Positions 25,301 to 37,300 of a stretch of DNA of 64,000 bases are shown one piece after another (position 1 is the stretch's first letter; each line of letters starts with the position of its first letter). A program made the position numbers and the translations under genes. Origin of the DNA: Syngnathus acus (taxonomy: Eukaryota > Chordata > Actinopteri > Syngnathiformes > Syngnathidae); assembly GCF_901709675.1 (NCBI RefSeq), contig NC_051090.1:11355342-11419341 (forward strand). Reading direction: 5' to 3'. The notes beneath the pieces are model-generated. The model did not search any database and was not told the origin of the DNA. It saw only the letters and a list, made by a program, of their open reading frames with translations.

Positions 25301-26022
25301 GACACTCAGGAGATGGTTCTGCTCAAGTTCAAGTCGGATCCGCCACCTCCCGCCGTGCCGCCATCCACGCAACTGTCACGACTCATCAAGAGCAACCTGC
25401 GCTACTCGGAGACATACGCGCATGACTTTGCACACGACAGGTGGCGCGCACACGTGGGCACATGCAAACGAGGTGGCCAAATGCACTTGTAAATATTGTT
25501 TATTGTGTGCAGTGTTTGTGTGGTTCCCGTTTGTTTGGTTTTGTCCAACTGCTGCCGGACTGATGTCGATATCACAGTAGACCTCAGGCACAAAACCACC
25601 AGGTGAGTGTGTGGCTTTTTCAAGTTTGGCCCTTGCCTGCTCACTCACACATACAAACGCATTCACTTATGGACACACAGACATGCAAAAATTCATACGC
25701 AAGTACAGAAAAACACACGCTAGGACTTTCTCCCCCCCCACCTCCCCACATCTTGTGTAGTTCTGAGTGGAGCGAGTGCGCGTGTAGCTTCACCTGGGTT
25801 GGCCAGACCCGCTACCGGCTGGCGCTTTGTCCCCGGCAGACGCGTCACCTGGAGCTGCAAGCCTGCTTCCTCATGCCCGGTGTCTACAACATCAACACGC
25901 ACGCAGTCTGCGCCGCGCCGTGCCTCGATGGCCATCACCGTGACGACGCCGACGCCCAACCGGAGGTTGCGCAGCACGGCGCCGGACCAGCGCTTATCGT
26001 CATCACCGACAGCAGCCAATGA
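16327..26022 (+). CDS. trappc8: TRAPP complex subunit 8, 29 coding exons, about 1421 aa
   Basis: TRAPPC8 is a TRAPPIII subunit acting in ER-Golgi traffic and autophagy. Exons: 16327-16483, 17139-17354, 18736-18825, 18890-19064, 19209-19341, 19445-19532, 19660-19838, 20052-20167, 20232-20382, 20470-20570, 20714-20819, 20906-21037, 21119-21343, 21615-21720, 21785-21979, 22152-22315, 22440-22514, 22605-22710, 22786-22943, 23028-23458, 23834-23987, 24065-24161, 24359-24427, 24500-24558, 24754-24942, 25037-25138, 25301-25440, 25513-25602, 25761-26022. The start MAQCVQSVQEFVQDSFVP and blocks such as PKWFIPNTLKYYVLLHDV, DQAMLYAAGAL and AEDHINF identify it. Human TRAPPC8 is 1435 aa. Two introns (after 22514 and after 23987) use GC instead of GT donors. 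The linker in exons 6-7 is shorter and less similar, as expected for a variable region. Confidence 0.93.
16860..17080. repeat. Degenerate minisatellite in trappc8 intron 1
   Basis: Repeating motifs built on gggtttcaa / ggttcaag with roughly 20-25-bp spacing and many mismatches. The same motif family recurs in intron 2 at 17480-17810. Confidence 0.5.
17480..17810. repeat. Degenerate minisatellite in trappc8 intron 2
   Basis: Series of gtttcaag- and ttagggtct-type units. It includes two adjacent, nearly identical copies of ttagggtctcgaagttgggt at about 17746 and 17773. It resembles the array in intron 1. Confidence 0.6.
18215..18620. repeat. Degenerate CCAAGATC array in trappc8 intron 2
   Basis: About ten occurrences of a ccaagat or cagat core within pyrimidine-rich sequence, spaced roughly 20-40 bp apart. 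It looks like an old, mutated minisatellite. The pyrimidine bias matches the coding strand of the transcript. Confidence 0.55.
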
Positions 26023-26791
26023 CATTGCCGCAACACGCACCGCAAGGGCCAACGTGAAGAAGAGCCCAAAAGGGAGGCTAGTGTCCTGGATTTTCATCAG
26101 GAGCTTTCATGCAACCACTAACTGCAGTGTGCGTGCGTGCCACCAGATGACAGCATTAGTCGTTCCTTTGGGTCTCATCAAGGTCAGCTTCAATTGACAT
26201 TTGGGAAGTTGCAAGGTAAAAGAAAAAAAAAAAGCAATGTGGTTCATTTTTGACCAAGAAACTGAAAAAGCGCAGCATGTCTTAAATGTTTGACGAGCCC
26301 TCCCCCATGAATGCTGCGGGATGCCGCGATCATGTAATCGGTGCCGGTGTCCGAGCGCGGCAAACTCAGATTAGAAAGCGAACAATCCTGAGTTTTGTTT
26401 TTAAGTCTGACAATGGCGCCACTTTTTGTGTTTATGGTGTATTATATTTATAACACTTATCATGTACATAGAAAATAAACCAACTAATTCTCCATTGACC
26501 GTGTCAACATTTGGGCTTATTTTTTGGTTTGCTTACTTGGTTTTGCCTTCTAGTTATAGTTGAGCTCACCCGGTTGTATACAGTCACCACATATGGAATT
26601 TGACTACAGCCTAAATGTTAATTAGTTATATAAATATAATCAACATGCTTTAGTAAGAGAATGACCTGCATTGCTAGTATGTGAGGTGAATTTCCCTTTT
26701 AGGGATTAAAATTAGTGGATTGTGGCAGAAGCAAGAAGCACGTCTTTAACTGCCAACAAATGAACGAAGACAATATTACACGACAAAGAAC
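26023..26791 (+). other. trappc8 3'UTR and spacer
   Basis: About 770 bp with no coding exon. The AATAAA at 26474-26479 gives a 3'UTR of about 0.45 kb. The remainder is AT-rich spacer up to the MITE that starts at 26792. Confidence 0.55.
26474..26479 (+). terminator. Probable polyadenylation signal for trappc8
   Basis: AATAAA about 450 bp past the stop codon, followed within 30 bp by GT/T-rich sequence. Confidence 0.6.
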
Positions 26792-27470
26792 CAGTGCCGG
26801 CTCTACGCAGGGGCAAGAGGGGGCAACGCCCCCTCAAACAGATGTCCTGCCCCCTCGAATCAAACTTTTAGAAGTGAAAAATCCGCTGATAGAAACACAC
26901 GTTAATCAGCCCCCTCTCTTCTCTCATGTCGGTGCAGTGTGTGTCCTCACACAGCCTGCTGTCAGGACTCCGCGCCCCTCCGTAAACATCCAATCACTGT
27001 GAATATGCAAATGAGGCAAGACGCAGCCAGAGAGTGTCAAGTTACAGTCAGCGCGGTAGGAGTTGGAAGAAGCAGTAAAAACTCCACCAAACTCGTCGTA
27101 ATGACCCGTGATATAACTAATGATTAACGACAACTCAAATAATAGTTAATATAACATTCATATTATATGTTCCCCCCCCTGAGAGATTGCCACCTTATTG
27201 TGGTCAGGGGGTTTGCGTGCCTCAGTGACCCTAAGAGCAATACCAGCAGAAGCTTTAATCTTCAGGTGGGACACCCAAACTGGGCAGGTCTTAGTGTAGA
27301 GGCCTGACAGAGTGCAATCCACTTCTCCAGGTTGAGATCTGGACACACAGCTAACAACTGCCGTGAAGAAAACACTAACAGTGTTAAAAATGTGTAAAAA
27401 AAAAAAAAGAACATGCCCCCTTCACATTTCTGACTGCCCCCTCTTATGTGCATTCCTAGAACCGGCCCTG
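26792..27470. mobile_element. hAT-type non-autonomous element (CAGTGCCGG/CCGGCCCTG ends), copy 1
   Basis: A 679-bp element beginning CAGTGCCGGCTCTACGC and ending ACCGGCCCTG, flanked by the exact 8-bp duplication caaagaac (26784-26791 and 27471-27478). Both ends carry CCCCCTC-rich sub-terminal sequence. No transposase is encoded. A second, end-truncated copy is at about 47725-48365. Confidence 0.9.
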
Positions 27471-27746
27471 CAAAGAACGCATGTATAAAGCTTCCCTCAA
27501 CTGCCTGCCTGCTCGCAGTATAATGTTTAAAATATTACGACTAATGTCATTCTTCCAAGACTTTAATACATGTACAGTATTAACTTTATTATTTAGCTCA
27601 GCAACAGCAAACTGATATAAAATCAAGTTTGCGGCACCACCAGTTCTCCCAAAAGAGGGCGGTAACGCGTAATTTGCCGACAGTCCGCCGGCGAAGAAGA
27701 TAAGCTTACCAAAGAAGAAAAAATACAATCGCAACGGCGGGCCAAC

Positions 27747-30700
27747 ATGGAGGCAATTTTTAGCGATGTTGTCAAAGTCATAATTAGATGTCGACACTGT
27801 GATGAAAGGTACTTTGGTATTTTGTTTTGTCATTTGACAAGTTAGCCGCGTACGCGTCCTGCTTGAGCGCCCAACTCTCACGCGCGAGTTGCGCTACCTG
27901 CGTGTACTGTCATTGTACTGTCAAGTTCCGATGACTTGTTTTGTGTGTATGTTCTTTGTTCTTTCTTTGTAATTCATTGTATCTGTCTCGTATTGGCTTT
28001 TGTTTTGCCGCAGCCAGGTTGGCCTTGCATCCGAACCTTTTTGACTTTACCTGGATAAGTTACTGATTTCGGAGGGAAAAAAATAGAATGGTTTCATCTG
28101 TATGATAAGGTATGTTTTCCTGTTAATACAGAAAAGCACGCATCCGCGTCACCATTGAGCGTCAGTCGAGCACAAGTGCCGTTTGCAAAAGAGTGAGTAT
28201 GGCATTTATTTGGAATAAGAAAGTCCTTGAGCACTCCTTGCTTTAAATGATTGCATATTTCAAGAGCAGTCAGTCCTCTAGCGAAACGCCAACATAAAAT
28301 GTGGCGAACCTCGGGATCATTTACAATATTTAGGACTCTTACCAGCTGGCCTGCTGTTACTTTTTGCCTTTGTTATTGTCTTAGTTGCTTTGGATTGCTG
28401 ACTTGTAACTTTGGCTCTTGTTGGTTTTCTTTGTGGCAGCCTTTTCTAGAAGCCTATTGAGTTACGCTCATGTCAACAGTATGTCTTTTCTTTACCCACT
28501 CTGTGGTATGAATGCTGCTGGAAACCCTTTAATGGGAGATTTAAGTGAAGCGACCTGAAATCCATTGTCTCTCTTCTGCTCATCAGGATCTTCTGGTAAG
28601 ATTGACCAATGACGAGGATCCGCATTTTTTCTTCAGCCTCACAATCTCTGAGGAAGATTTCCAAAGGTTTGCCTAAGTAGTAGCCACAATTCCATTTCCT
28701 GCATCAATGTGCTTTTTTTTTTAAAGTGCTCTTTTATTTTTCTGTTTAGTTTGAAAGTCCAGCAGGAGTTATTGATTGAATTTGCGTCATTCCCTGAGAT
28801 GCTGGTGCAGCTTCTTCGTCAATGTCAGTCAGAGCAGAATTGCAGCCATCCCAGGTACTCCGCTGCCCCCCCCCCCCCCCCCTCGACATCAACATGCTTT
28901 CGCTGTGGCAGCCTCTTGTTTTTTGTTTGTGTTTTTTTATTTATTTAATTCATTTGATTTTTTTTAAATGGTGTGCAGGTTCCAGCTGCTGTTCTCATGC
29001 GACTCGCCGTCACTGGATGGCCCCGCCCAGCTGAGCGTGATGGAGACCAACTCATTTAAGCACAGCAACCAGCTTTCTCTGCGGCTGACGCAGGGCTCTG
29101 ACAAGCACGTCAAAGACTACCTGGCTACCTGTCTGGCCTCTGTCAAGGTGACACGCCAAGGGCACGACGATTCTGAGGCCCATGCACATTTTGAAATCGG
29201 ACAGATAGGCCCACTCAATACCCGATGAGCTGGTCTATGTGAAAATGTGGCTTTGGATAATGAAGTCTTTTGTTTGAGTTAGTTCGATTGAATCTAGTTG
29301 GAAGTAAATAGCTAGTTATTTATGATTTAAAATAAGTACATGAACAATTCTTGGATTACCAAATTATTTCAGGAGTTAACTTAATCAAAGACTACTGCTT
29401 TACGTTCTAACTTATTTTCCGTCTTATTCTTTCAATGGGGATGACCAAAATGGCTCTTGACAACTCAACAATCGATGTCACGTCGTCTTATTGCGTTTCA
29501 GGCTGAGAAGGAAGCACTGGAGCTAAAATTGAAAAAGACAGAAGATGACCTGACGAGGCGGCTCAACGACGCTGAGCAGGTTCTGTTCTTTGTTGCCATT
29601 TTTTGTTGCTAAATCTAAAAACAGAACAAGCTGCAGCTACAATAATTAATTGACAAGGCATTTTTTATCAAATGAATTGACAGCTGCTTTGTTCTGTGAT
29701 TCACTATTTCGATACGCAAACTTGAAATTGTCCAAATGTGCAATTTCGGCCTCGCACCAGTACTCCGTAATAACGGACCGATTATCATTTTAGTGAAATG
29801 CTGATAATCAGGTGCAGATTTCCGATAATCGGTCCATCTAAAACTAAACCTTTTAAAATGAGATTGAATTAGGTTCGGCGTCACATATCTCGCCAGACGC
29901 TGTCGGAGATGGAGCGCATGCGTCTGGAATGGACTCTTGAGAAGAACTCGCTTTGCAGCCATCACGCTGACGAGTTGCGCCGTGAGCAGGAGAAGGCGGC
30001 CGACGTAAGCCCGACTCGCCAACTCCCTCCGGCCGACCCTGTGGCGCCGAGTGATGATGGTATGTCACAGTTGCAGGAGCGCCAGCAGCAGCAGACGCAA
30101 AAGCACTGTCAGGAGCTGGAGCGCGCTCACCAGCGCGACAGCCAGCAGATGCAAAGCCGCCTGGTGCAGCTGGAGACCTCCTGTGGGGAGCTGAGCGACA
30201 GGGACTACCAAAACCAGGCCGCCCTCAGGGACCTCAAGGCCAAACTGGCGGCCGCCGAGGAGGTACGTCTGCCATTTTTGTCATATTCACAGCGCCAGAT
30301 AGAGAGCGCATGAAAACAATAGTTAGGTGTAAAATTCCACTGCCTATACAATGACTCAACAAAGTGAACTCAAGAGTACGGGCTTCACACTCTTGGAGCC
30401 AAGGCCCATAGTTCCAACCATGGCACCAGTCCATAAAGTCAGAATAAATAAATGCTGACAGTTTTGTTTGGTCGTATTCATAAACGCACCTCGTTTGTGT
30501 GAACCCGTTTCATCTGACCCAAAGCGGGAAGCCAGGATGGACTCCGTTGTATGAAAGGTAGATCGATGTTCACGCTTCGCCAATGTGCTGCCACCCACTG
30601 GACGAATTGTTGTGCGTGTCACTCCAGCATACAGGACTGTCTCAGAAAATTAGAATATTGTGATAAAGTTCTTTATTTTCTGTAATGCAATTAAAAAAAC

Positions 30701-33700
30701 TAAAATGTCATACATTCTGCATTCATTACAAATCAACTGAAATATTGCAAGCCTTTTATTATTTTAATATTGCTGATTATGGCCTACAGCTTAAGAAACT
30801 CAAAAATCCTATCTAAAAAAATTTAATATTTCCTCAGACCAAGTAAAAAAAAAAAGATTTATAACAGCAAAACAAAATCAAACATTTGAAAATGTCCATT
30901 TATGCACTCAGTACTTGGTTGGGAATCCTTTTGCACGGATTACTGCATCAATGCGGCGCGGCATGGAGGCAATCAGCCTGTGGCATTGCTGAGGCGTTAT
31001 GGATGCCCAGGATGCTTCAATAGCGGCCTTTAGCTCATTTGCATTGTTGGGTCTGATGTCTTTCAGCTTCTTCTTCACAATACCCCACAAATTCTCTATG
31101 GGGTTCAGGTCAGGGGAATTGGCAGGCCAATCGAGGACAGTAATGCCATGGTCAGTACACCATTTACTGGTGGTTTTGGCACTGTTGGCAGGTGCCAGAT
31201 CATGCTGGAAAATGAAATCATCCTCATCTCCATAGAGCTTTTCAGCAGACGGAAGCATGTAGTGCTCTAAAATGTCTTGGTACACAGCTGCGTTTACTCT
31301 GGACTCAATGGAAAAACAGTGGACCAACACCAGCCGCTGACATAGCTCCCCAAGCCATCACTGACTGTGGGAACTTCACACTGGATTTCAAGCAACTGGG
31401 ATTTTGTTCCTCTCCAGCCTTGCTCCAGACTCTGGCGCCTTGACTTCCAAATGAAATACAAAACTTGCTTTCGTCTGAAAAGAGGACTTTGGACCACTCT
31501 GCAACTGTCTAGTGCTTCTTTTCCATAGCCCAAGTCAGACGCTTCAGAAGTGGCTTGACCATGGGAATACGGCTATTGTAGCCCATTTCCCGGACACGTC
31601 TGTGAACAGTGGCTTTTGATACCTGGACTCCAGCTTCAGTCCACAGTCTATGAAGCTCCTTCAAATTCTGGAAGCGACTCTTCTTCACAATGTTGTTAAG
31701 GCTGTGGTCATCTCTCTTGGTTGTGCAGCGTTTCCTGCCACATTTCCCCCTTCCAACAGACTTTTTGTGGATGTGCTTTGAAACTGCACTCTGTGAACAG
31801 CTTGCTCTCTGAGAAATTTCTTATTGTGTCTTACCCTCCTGATGGAGGGTGTCAATGATGGTCCTCTGGACCGCATTCAGATCAGCAGTCTTCCCCATAC
31901 TTGTGATTTAGTTTACTGAACCAAGCTGAATGTTTTTCAAGGCTCAGGAAACCCTTGCAGGTGTTTCGAGTTAGACGATTCAAGTGATTAGTTGAATACC
32001 CTACTAGTATACTTTTTCATGATATTCTAATATTTTGAGATAGGATATTTGAGTTTTCTTAAGCTGTATGCCATAATCAGCAATATTAAAATAAAAGGCT
32101 TGCAATATTTCAGTTGATTTGTAATGAATCCAGAATGTATGACATTTTTGTTTTTTTTAAATTGTATTACAGAAAATAAAGAACTTTATCACAATATTCT
32201 AATTTTCTGAGACAGTCCTGTATGGCTCGATGGCTTGTGTTGTGTGCGCGCAGGAGTGCCAGCACTTCCAGCAGCAAGTGGCGTCGATGCGGCGCCAGAG
32301 GGACTCGGCCGAGACAGCGCTTCACGCCAACGAGCGACTGGGCCAACAGCTGCAGACGCGTGTGGGGACGCTGGAGCAGGAAGCCAAAGACCACGAGCAA
32401 AACGCGAGTCGCACTCAGGAGGCACTGAAGGCGGCACAACAGCAGAAGGTCAGCGCCAGCTGGCCCAGTCGGGAGGGGGCTGTCGCGCCACGCCACAACA
32501 CGCCGCCTCCTCTTTGTTGTGTAGGAAACCCTCGAGGAAGACGCCCGCAGCAAAGAAGCTAAGCTACGAAAGCTCGACGCCCAGGTGGAGATTTTGTCCG
32601 CAGATGTGAAGAAGGTTTGTCTTCTCGCTCGCCGTCTGATCGTCTCGAAATGTGCGTGGTGGCCGCGGTCGCGCAAAGCTTTTTCCCAGATTGCCCGCCT
32701 GCTGCTTATTGGACACCATTTGGTGTCTCACAAGAGAATCAATTGCGGCGGCGCCGCCAATTATTTTGGCGAGGACTGGGAATGGATGGGGCCTGCATTT
32801 AAGCTGCCAAGAGACTCAGTATTGTGACATCCGGCGCTGTTGTCAGGCCAACGAGATTATCAAGAAACTCATGTGCGAGCTGCAAGTTCAGCAGAGCAAG
32901 AACAAGGACAAGAACGTGGCGCTGGTGGAGCAGAAGAAGGTGCTGCGCGACACTTCCACCCAGCTGGAGCGAGCACAGGAGGAAGTGCGCGATGCTCACC
33001 AGCAGCTGCAACACAAGGACCGGCAGGTGAATCGAGCCAGTGCTTGCGTGTCTTGCATGTGGCTCACTTTGCATTTCGCTCGCTTTTTGCACGTGCCTGC
33101 CGTACCAGTCTGTTGGCTTTCTATGTATGTGTTTTGTGAATCTGTGCATGTCTGCATGTGTTTTTTGTTGACTTACCTGTGCGCGCACGCGCTTTGTCAG
33201 GTTGCGAGTCTGAAGGAACAACTGGAGTCCAGCATGAAGAAGCTGGCCGAGTCGAAGGAGCTGCTGCGGAGCAATGAGAATGGTGAGCTCAAGCGTCCGC
33301 CTCGTCTCGGGCGCGCGGCGTTTTCACGTGGCATCTTTTGTCTGTGTCGTTGTCAGTGATCGGCTGGATAAACAAGCATCTGAACGAGAAGCGGCTGAGC
33401 GAGATGCTTACGGAGCCGCCACAGAGCACGCCGCCGACCGCCGCCATGACGTCAGCGGTAAGAGAGCGCCGTCATCTTTGTGGATGGGATGCACGTGTTT
33501 GCTCGCCATCTTCCGTCTTTTTCTTTGTCCCCTGCAGGCGCACTTTTATCCTCACGTGAGCAAAAGTCCCGCAATGCCCGATGTTGTCTACAAGCCAGCG
33601 TGAGTCGCTTGAGACGGCTTCCTCTCCAGAAGAGGAAACGTGAGAGTGAAATGTGAATTTCTCTATCACAGAGCGAGCCCGAGCGTTGGCGGTCTGGATG

Positions 33701-33914
33701 CCAAATACTTCAAGAGGAGAGATGACGGCGGCGTCCCTGTTCGCGGGTCTCCCGACGCGCTCATCGCCAGAGGTGATGTCGCACACTCGTGATAGCACAA
33801 AACGGCACGGCCACGTCACACCTTGAACCTTGGGCACGCTCACCAGCCGATTCTTGTCTTTCCTTCTCAGAGTTTCCGCGCAGCAAAACACCTTCAGCCT
33901 ACTTTCCCAACTAA
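27747..33914 (+). CDS. sass6: SAS-6 centriolar assembly protein, 16 coding exons, 567 aa
   Basis: SAS-6 builds the ninefold cartwheel that templates new centrioles. Exons: 27747-27808, 28132-28192, 28587-28666, 28750-28854, 28979-29147, 29502-29579, 29897-30004, 30077-30262, 32254-32448, 32525-32614, 32847-33026, 33201-33282, 33357-33457, 33538-33599, 33672-33772, 33871-33914; phases close. The head domain is about residues 1-157 (LTISEEDFQSLK; METNSFKH). Phe129 there aligns with the phenylalanine needed for head-to-head dimerisation (F131 in zebrafish, from memory). A long coiled coil (about 165-470) follows, then a low-complexity tail with KYFKRRDD and the terminus SAYFPN, similar to human SAYFPGQLPNS. 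Human SAS-6 is 657 aa; the tail here is shorter. Intron 8 holds a Tc1 transposon. Confidence 0.92.
29735..29855. repeat. Probable MITE fragment in sass6 intron 6
   Basis: Contains inverted motifs ggaccgattatc and gataatcggtcc near 29777 and 29823, typical of a short dispersed hairpin element in fish introns. The ends are unclear and no target duplication was found. Confidence 0.35.
30632..32220 (-). mobile_element. Tc1-like transposon, full length but decayed, in sass6 intron 8
   Basis: A 1589-bp element with inverted ends CAGGACTGTCTCAGAAAATT and its complement, flanked by TA dinucleotides (30630-30631 and 32221-32222). The inverted repeats extend about 200 bp, including the attatggcctacagcttaag / cttaagctgtatgccataat segments. 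It has the usual Tc1 length. Confidence 0.93.
30908..31899 (-). pseudogene. Tc1-like transposase, broken by stops and frameshifts
   Basis: Reading on the minus strand from an MGKTADLNAVQR start at about 31899, the frame meets a stop after about 25 codons and another near 31515. A helix-turn-helix region comes first and the SDESKF block (one catalytic Asp) follows. A last open part of 140 codons (30908-31330) contains FQHDLAPAN and SPDLNPIENLWG, the remaining DD/E residues. It cannot make a full transposase. Confidence 0.88.
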
Positions 33915-34310
33915 GCACACACGCTGCGCTCCGCCTATGTTTTTGAAGTTGCACCCTTGTTACAGAGCTCTGATTTCTCAAATAAATCAACCTTGGGTTC
34001 TCGATATTGTCCTCCACGTGGTGCTTTTTACTTTAACAGTGAGGACAAAATTGCACTTGCAAACAACAACATACAGCCGTTGTCATCACCAAACGATGTC
34101 AGGTGACCCTCCATCTTTCGCTGCCATTTTCAAAGGACAAGCCCGGTTTGTCTGCAAAATTCTATTTTCTCTTGCTCACTTTCCAAAGAAGACAAGTACG
34201 AAGGAGAAGCACATGCGCCAGTACACGAAGAAAGTCCAGAAAGCTGCTCAGTGTTTGTCCAAGGAGTTCCGATAAAAGCACAGCCATCGGGTCACAGTGT
34301 CGGCCTGTAT
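33915..34310. other. Gap between convergent sass6 and lrrc24-like genes
   Basis: About 400 bp shared by two 3'UTRs. A sass6 poly(A) signal is visible, but I see no TTTATT on the plus strand that would serve the minus-strand gene, so its 3' end may overlap sass6. Confidence 0.5.
33981..33986 (+). terminator. Candidate polyadenylation signal for sass6
   Basis: AATAAA 67 bp after the sass6 stop codon. The convergent lrrc24-like stop lies about 325 bp further on. Confidence 0.6.
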
Positions 34311-37300
34311 TCAGCAGTGGATCTCGTAGGCCGTCAGAGAGTCCACAAACAAGCCGGCGTGGTTGACAAAGACCCCCTCGCCCTCTGGCGTCATGACTGG
34401 CTCCGCCTCGCCACCCTCGCCAGCTATTCTTCGCGCTGTCTGAATGTCGCTGTCCGCCTCAGCGGGGGGGAGCGAGGGGCTGGGAGGTGGGCCGGTTGCC
34501 AAGGAGCCAGAGGGGCCGCCGGCGTCAGGGGGGGCAGTGGGCAGGGCCGGTGGCAACACGGGTTTGGCACGGTTCAGGACGAACATCTCGTGGCCACCCT
34601 CGTCCCGGAACTCTTCCAGCTGGGCGAACGTGGTCGGCCCGTCCGAGTAGTCGTTCACGTAGAGGATGCTCTCCTCCTGACGCACAACAACAATTTGAAC
34701 TTCAACCGCGCATTCTTGCAGTCTCTTTGAAGACAAACCAAACAGCATTAGTCCTGCTAAAGTGAGAATTTCTAGGGGAAAAATGTTTACATTAAAAAAA
34801 ACAATTGGGTGGAGAGGGAAAAAAAAAAAAAAGGTCTCACTATCACATCCTAAAAATAGAAGTACAGTAATCCCTCACTACATCGCGGTTCATTTATTGC
34901 GGTTTCACTACATCGTGGATTTTTTTTCCAAATAAAATTTTTTTTTTAAGTCAAAATAAAACTTCTAAATTATGGCACAAACTTTTTATTAAAAAAAATG
35001 GTTATAAGAGTTCTAAAAACATATTTACAGTGTTGTACCTTGTTATAGAAAAATTGTTATCGTAATAAAAGAGTTCTAAAAACATATTTACAGTATGTAC
35101 ACTTGTACCTTGTTATAAAAAAATTATAATGATAAAAGTTGTTCTAAAAACATATTTACAGTATGTGTTAACAATTCTCCATGTTATTTATGTTATTCAG
35201 CCGTGCTTTGATTTGAGGTAGGGGGATTTATTTTGAAGGCCGTTTTCAGGCGATACCACTTCGTGTTTTACGTTCGTGTACATATGTCGGTTACAGTGGT
35301 ACTCCTGTACCGTCATTGACGACGGAAGTGGGTCTCCTAACATGAGAAATGAACGATCACGTGTCTAACCTTTAGAACAATGTAGTATTGCGCCAAATGT
35401 TCGTTTACATTCCTTTAGAGGTCCGTTTTCGCGTGTTAGCACGATCGCGAATTAGCATCTTTCCGCTAACTCGTTAGCCTGCCCAGTACTTCTTAACGTT
35501 ACACGCACACACGTATATTATTTTCAATATTTATACAGAATTTTCTGTGTTATTTATACTATTAATGTATTATTTACATGTTTGAAACAATTAATGTTAT
35601 AATAATAATAATAATATACGCACTTAAATGGTTTCATATACATTTATTGACACACAAAAAATGTACAGATAAAAAAAAAAAAAAGTACAGATGAGAGGGT
35701 GACCGTACTTCGCGGATTTCACTTATCGCGGGTGGTTTTTTGAACCAATTATCCGCGATAAACGAGGGATTACTGTATTTCCTGATGCAAAAATTCAAAC
35801 TTCTTGGACACGTCCAAAAGCGATGCCTCTTCGGCAAGAAAAAAGGGCAATTTGTCCTAAGCCTGTTGCAAGCCTGCGGGTGCGCGCTTACCTTGTTCGC
35901 GGCGTGCTGGTCCTTGTGTTCTCGCAGTCGTCGGCTGTAGATCATGGCGACCAGTAGCAGCGCGGTGAGCACCAGCAGCGAGATGCCGGCGGCGATGGCC
36001 ATCTGCGTGGCAGCGCCCAGTGCGCCGAAGGCCATGCTGCCCAGAGCGTAGAGTGGCTCCTGGCTCACCTCACCGCCGCCACTCCGCAGGCGCGGCCACA
36101 CCGGCGTGTCGAGGGGCGCCGCCTGCGCCCAGCCGGCCCAGATAGACGAGGACGAAGAGTTGATGGCAAGCTGGAAGGTGACCCGCGCTGTGCCGCCCGC
36201 GTTCCAGGCCTCGCACTCGTACAAGCCGGCATGTGCCACCGTCACGTTGCTGAGGAAGAGCATCCCACTGCCCGTGTCGGGGTCAAAGTGCGAGGCGCTC
36301 TCGTCGCTCTTCTGCACGTGTGCCCGGCCGCCCTCCGACGGCTCCGTCCCGCTGCCCGCTCCTCGGGCCCCGCCGCCCAGGTCGTGCACCAGCCCTCGGG
36401 GCGCCGGTGGTGACGCCTTGTCCGAAGATGCCTTCCTCCATGTCACCTGCAGGGGGCACGCTGGGGTAAGTCAACTCAAAGAAGTGGACCGCTTCAAACT
36501 GGAAGTTAGAGCATTCAACATTGTTTTTCTTAAATACGAGTGACTTTGTTCCTATCAACAAAAAGAAAAACGTTTTTACCCCCATACCAAACTTTGAAAA
36601 TATGAAAATATTTTTAAAATTCCATCATCTGAGTGTTATTTGTTTGGAAAACGACCCCCCCCAACCATTAAAAAGGTGTTGCCAGAGGCGTAGCCAGGAA
36701 TTTTTCCAGTAGGGGCGCACGCCCACAGGAAAAAAAATCGAACATCACCCACGCCGTTCGCTGATCGCTAAAACAACGTCCGGGAGGCAAACGGTGAATG
36801 GATAACATCGCGCACATAGAATAGCGCAAGCACATTCGCGCAAGACCGAAAGAAAAAAACGGCATGAAAATGAAGAATCGAAAAAGCTCGATTTTTCTTT
36901 TTTTTTTTTTTTTTTTTTACAACCGGGGCGCAGGGAGTCCAAACCGGGGCGCCGCCCCGGCTCGCCCCGGCTTGGCTACGCCTCTGGGTGTTGCTATTAA
37001 AAGCTTGGGTTGCTTTTTGCGCCATGTGGCGGGCTGACCTGCGGGCGCGGGTATCCGGAGGCGTGGCAGGAGACGCGCAGACTGTCGCCCAGGCGCACGG
37101 CCATACGTCGGGGCTCCAGCTGCACCAGGGGCGGGATGCAAACCAGGCTGTTGGGCGGCACCTCCAACAAGCCCAGGCGCGAGAGTCGTGGCGGCTCACG
37201 GCAGCGCAGGCGCCGGCGCTCAGACGAGCTAAGCAGCCGCCGGCCCTCGTCATCCATCCAGCTCCTAAGCCAGTGCAGGGCGCAGTCGCAGCGCCATGGG

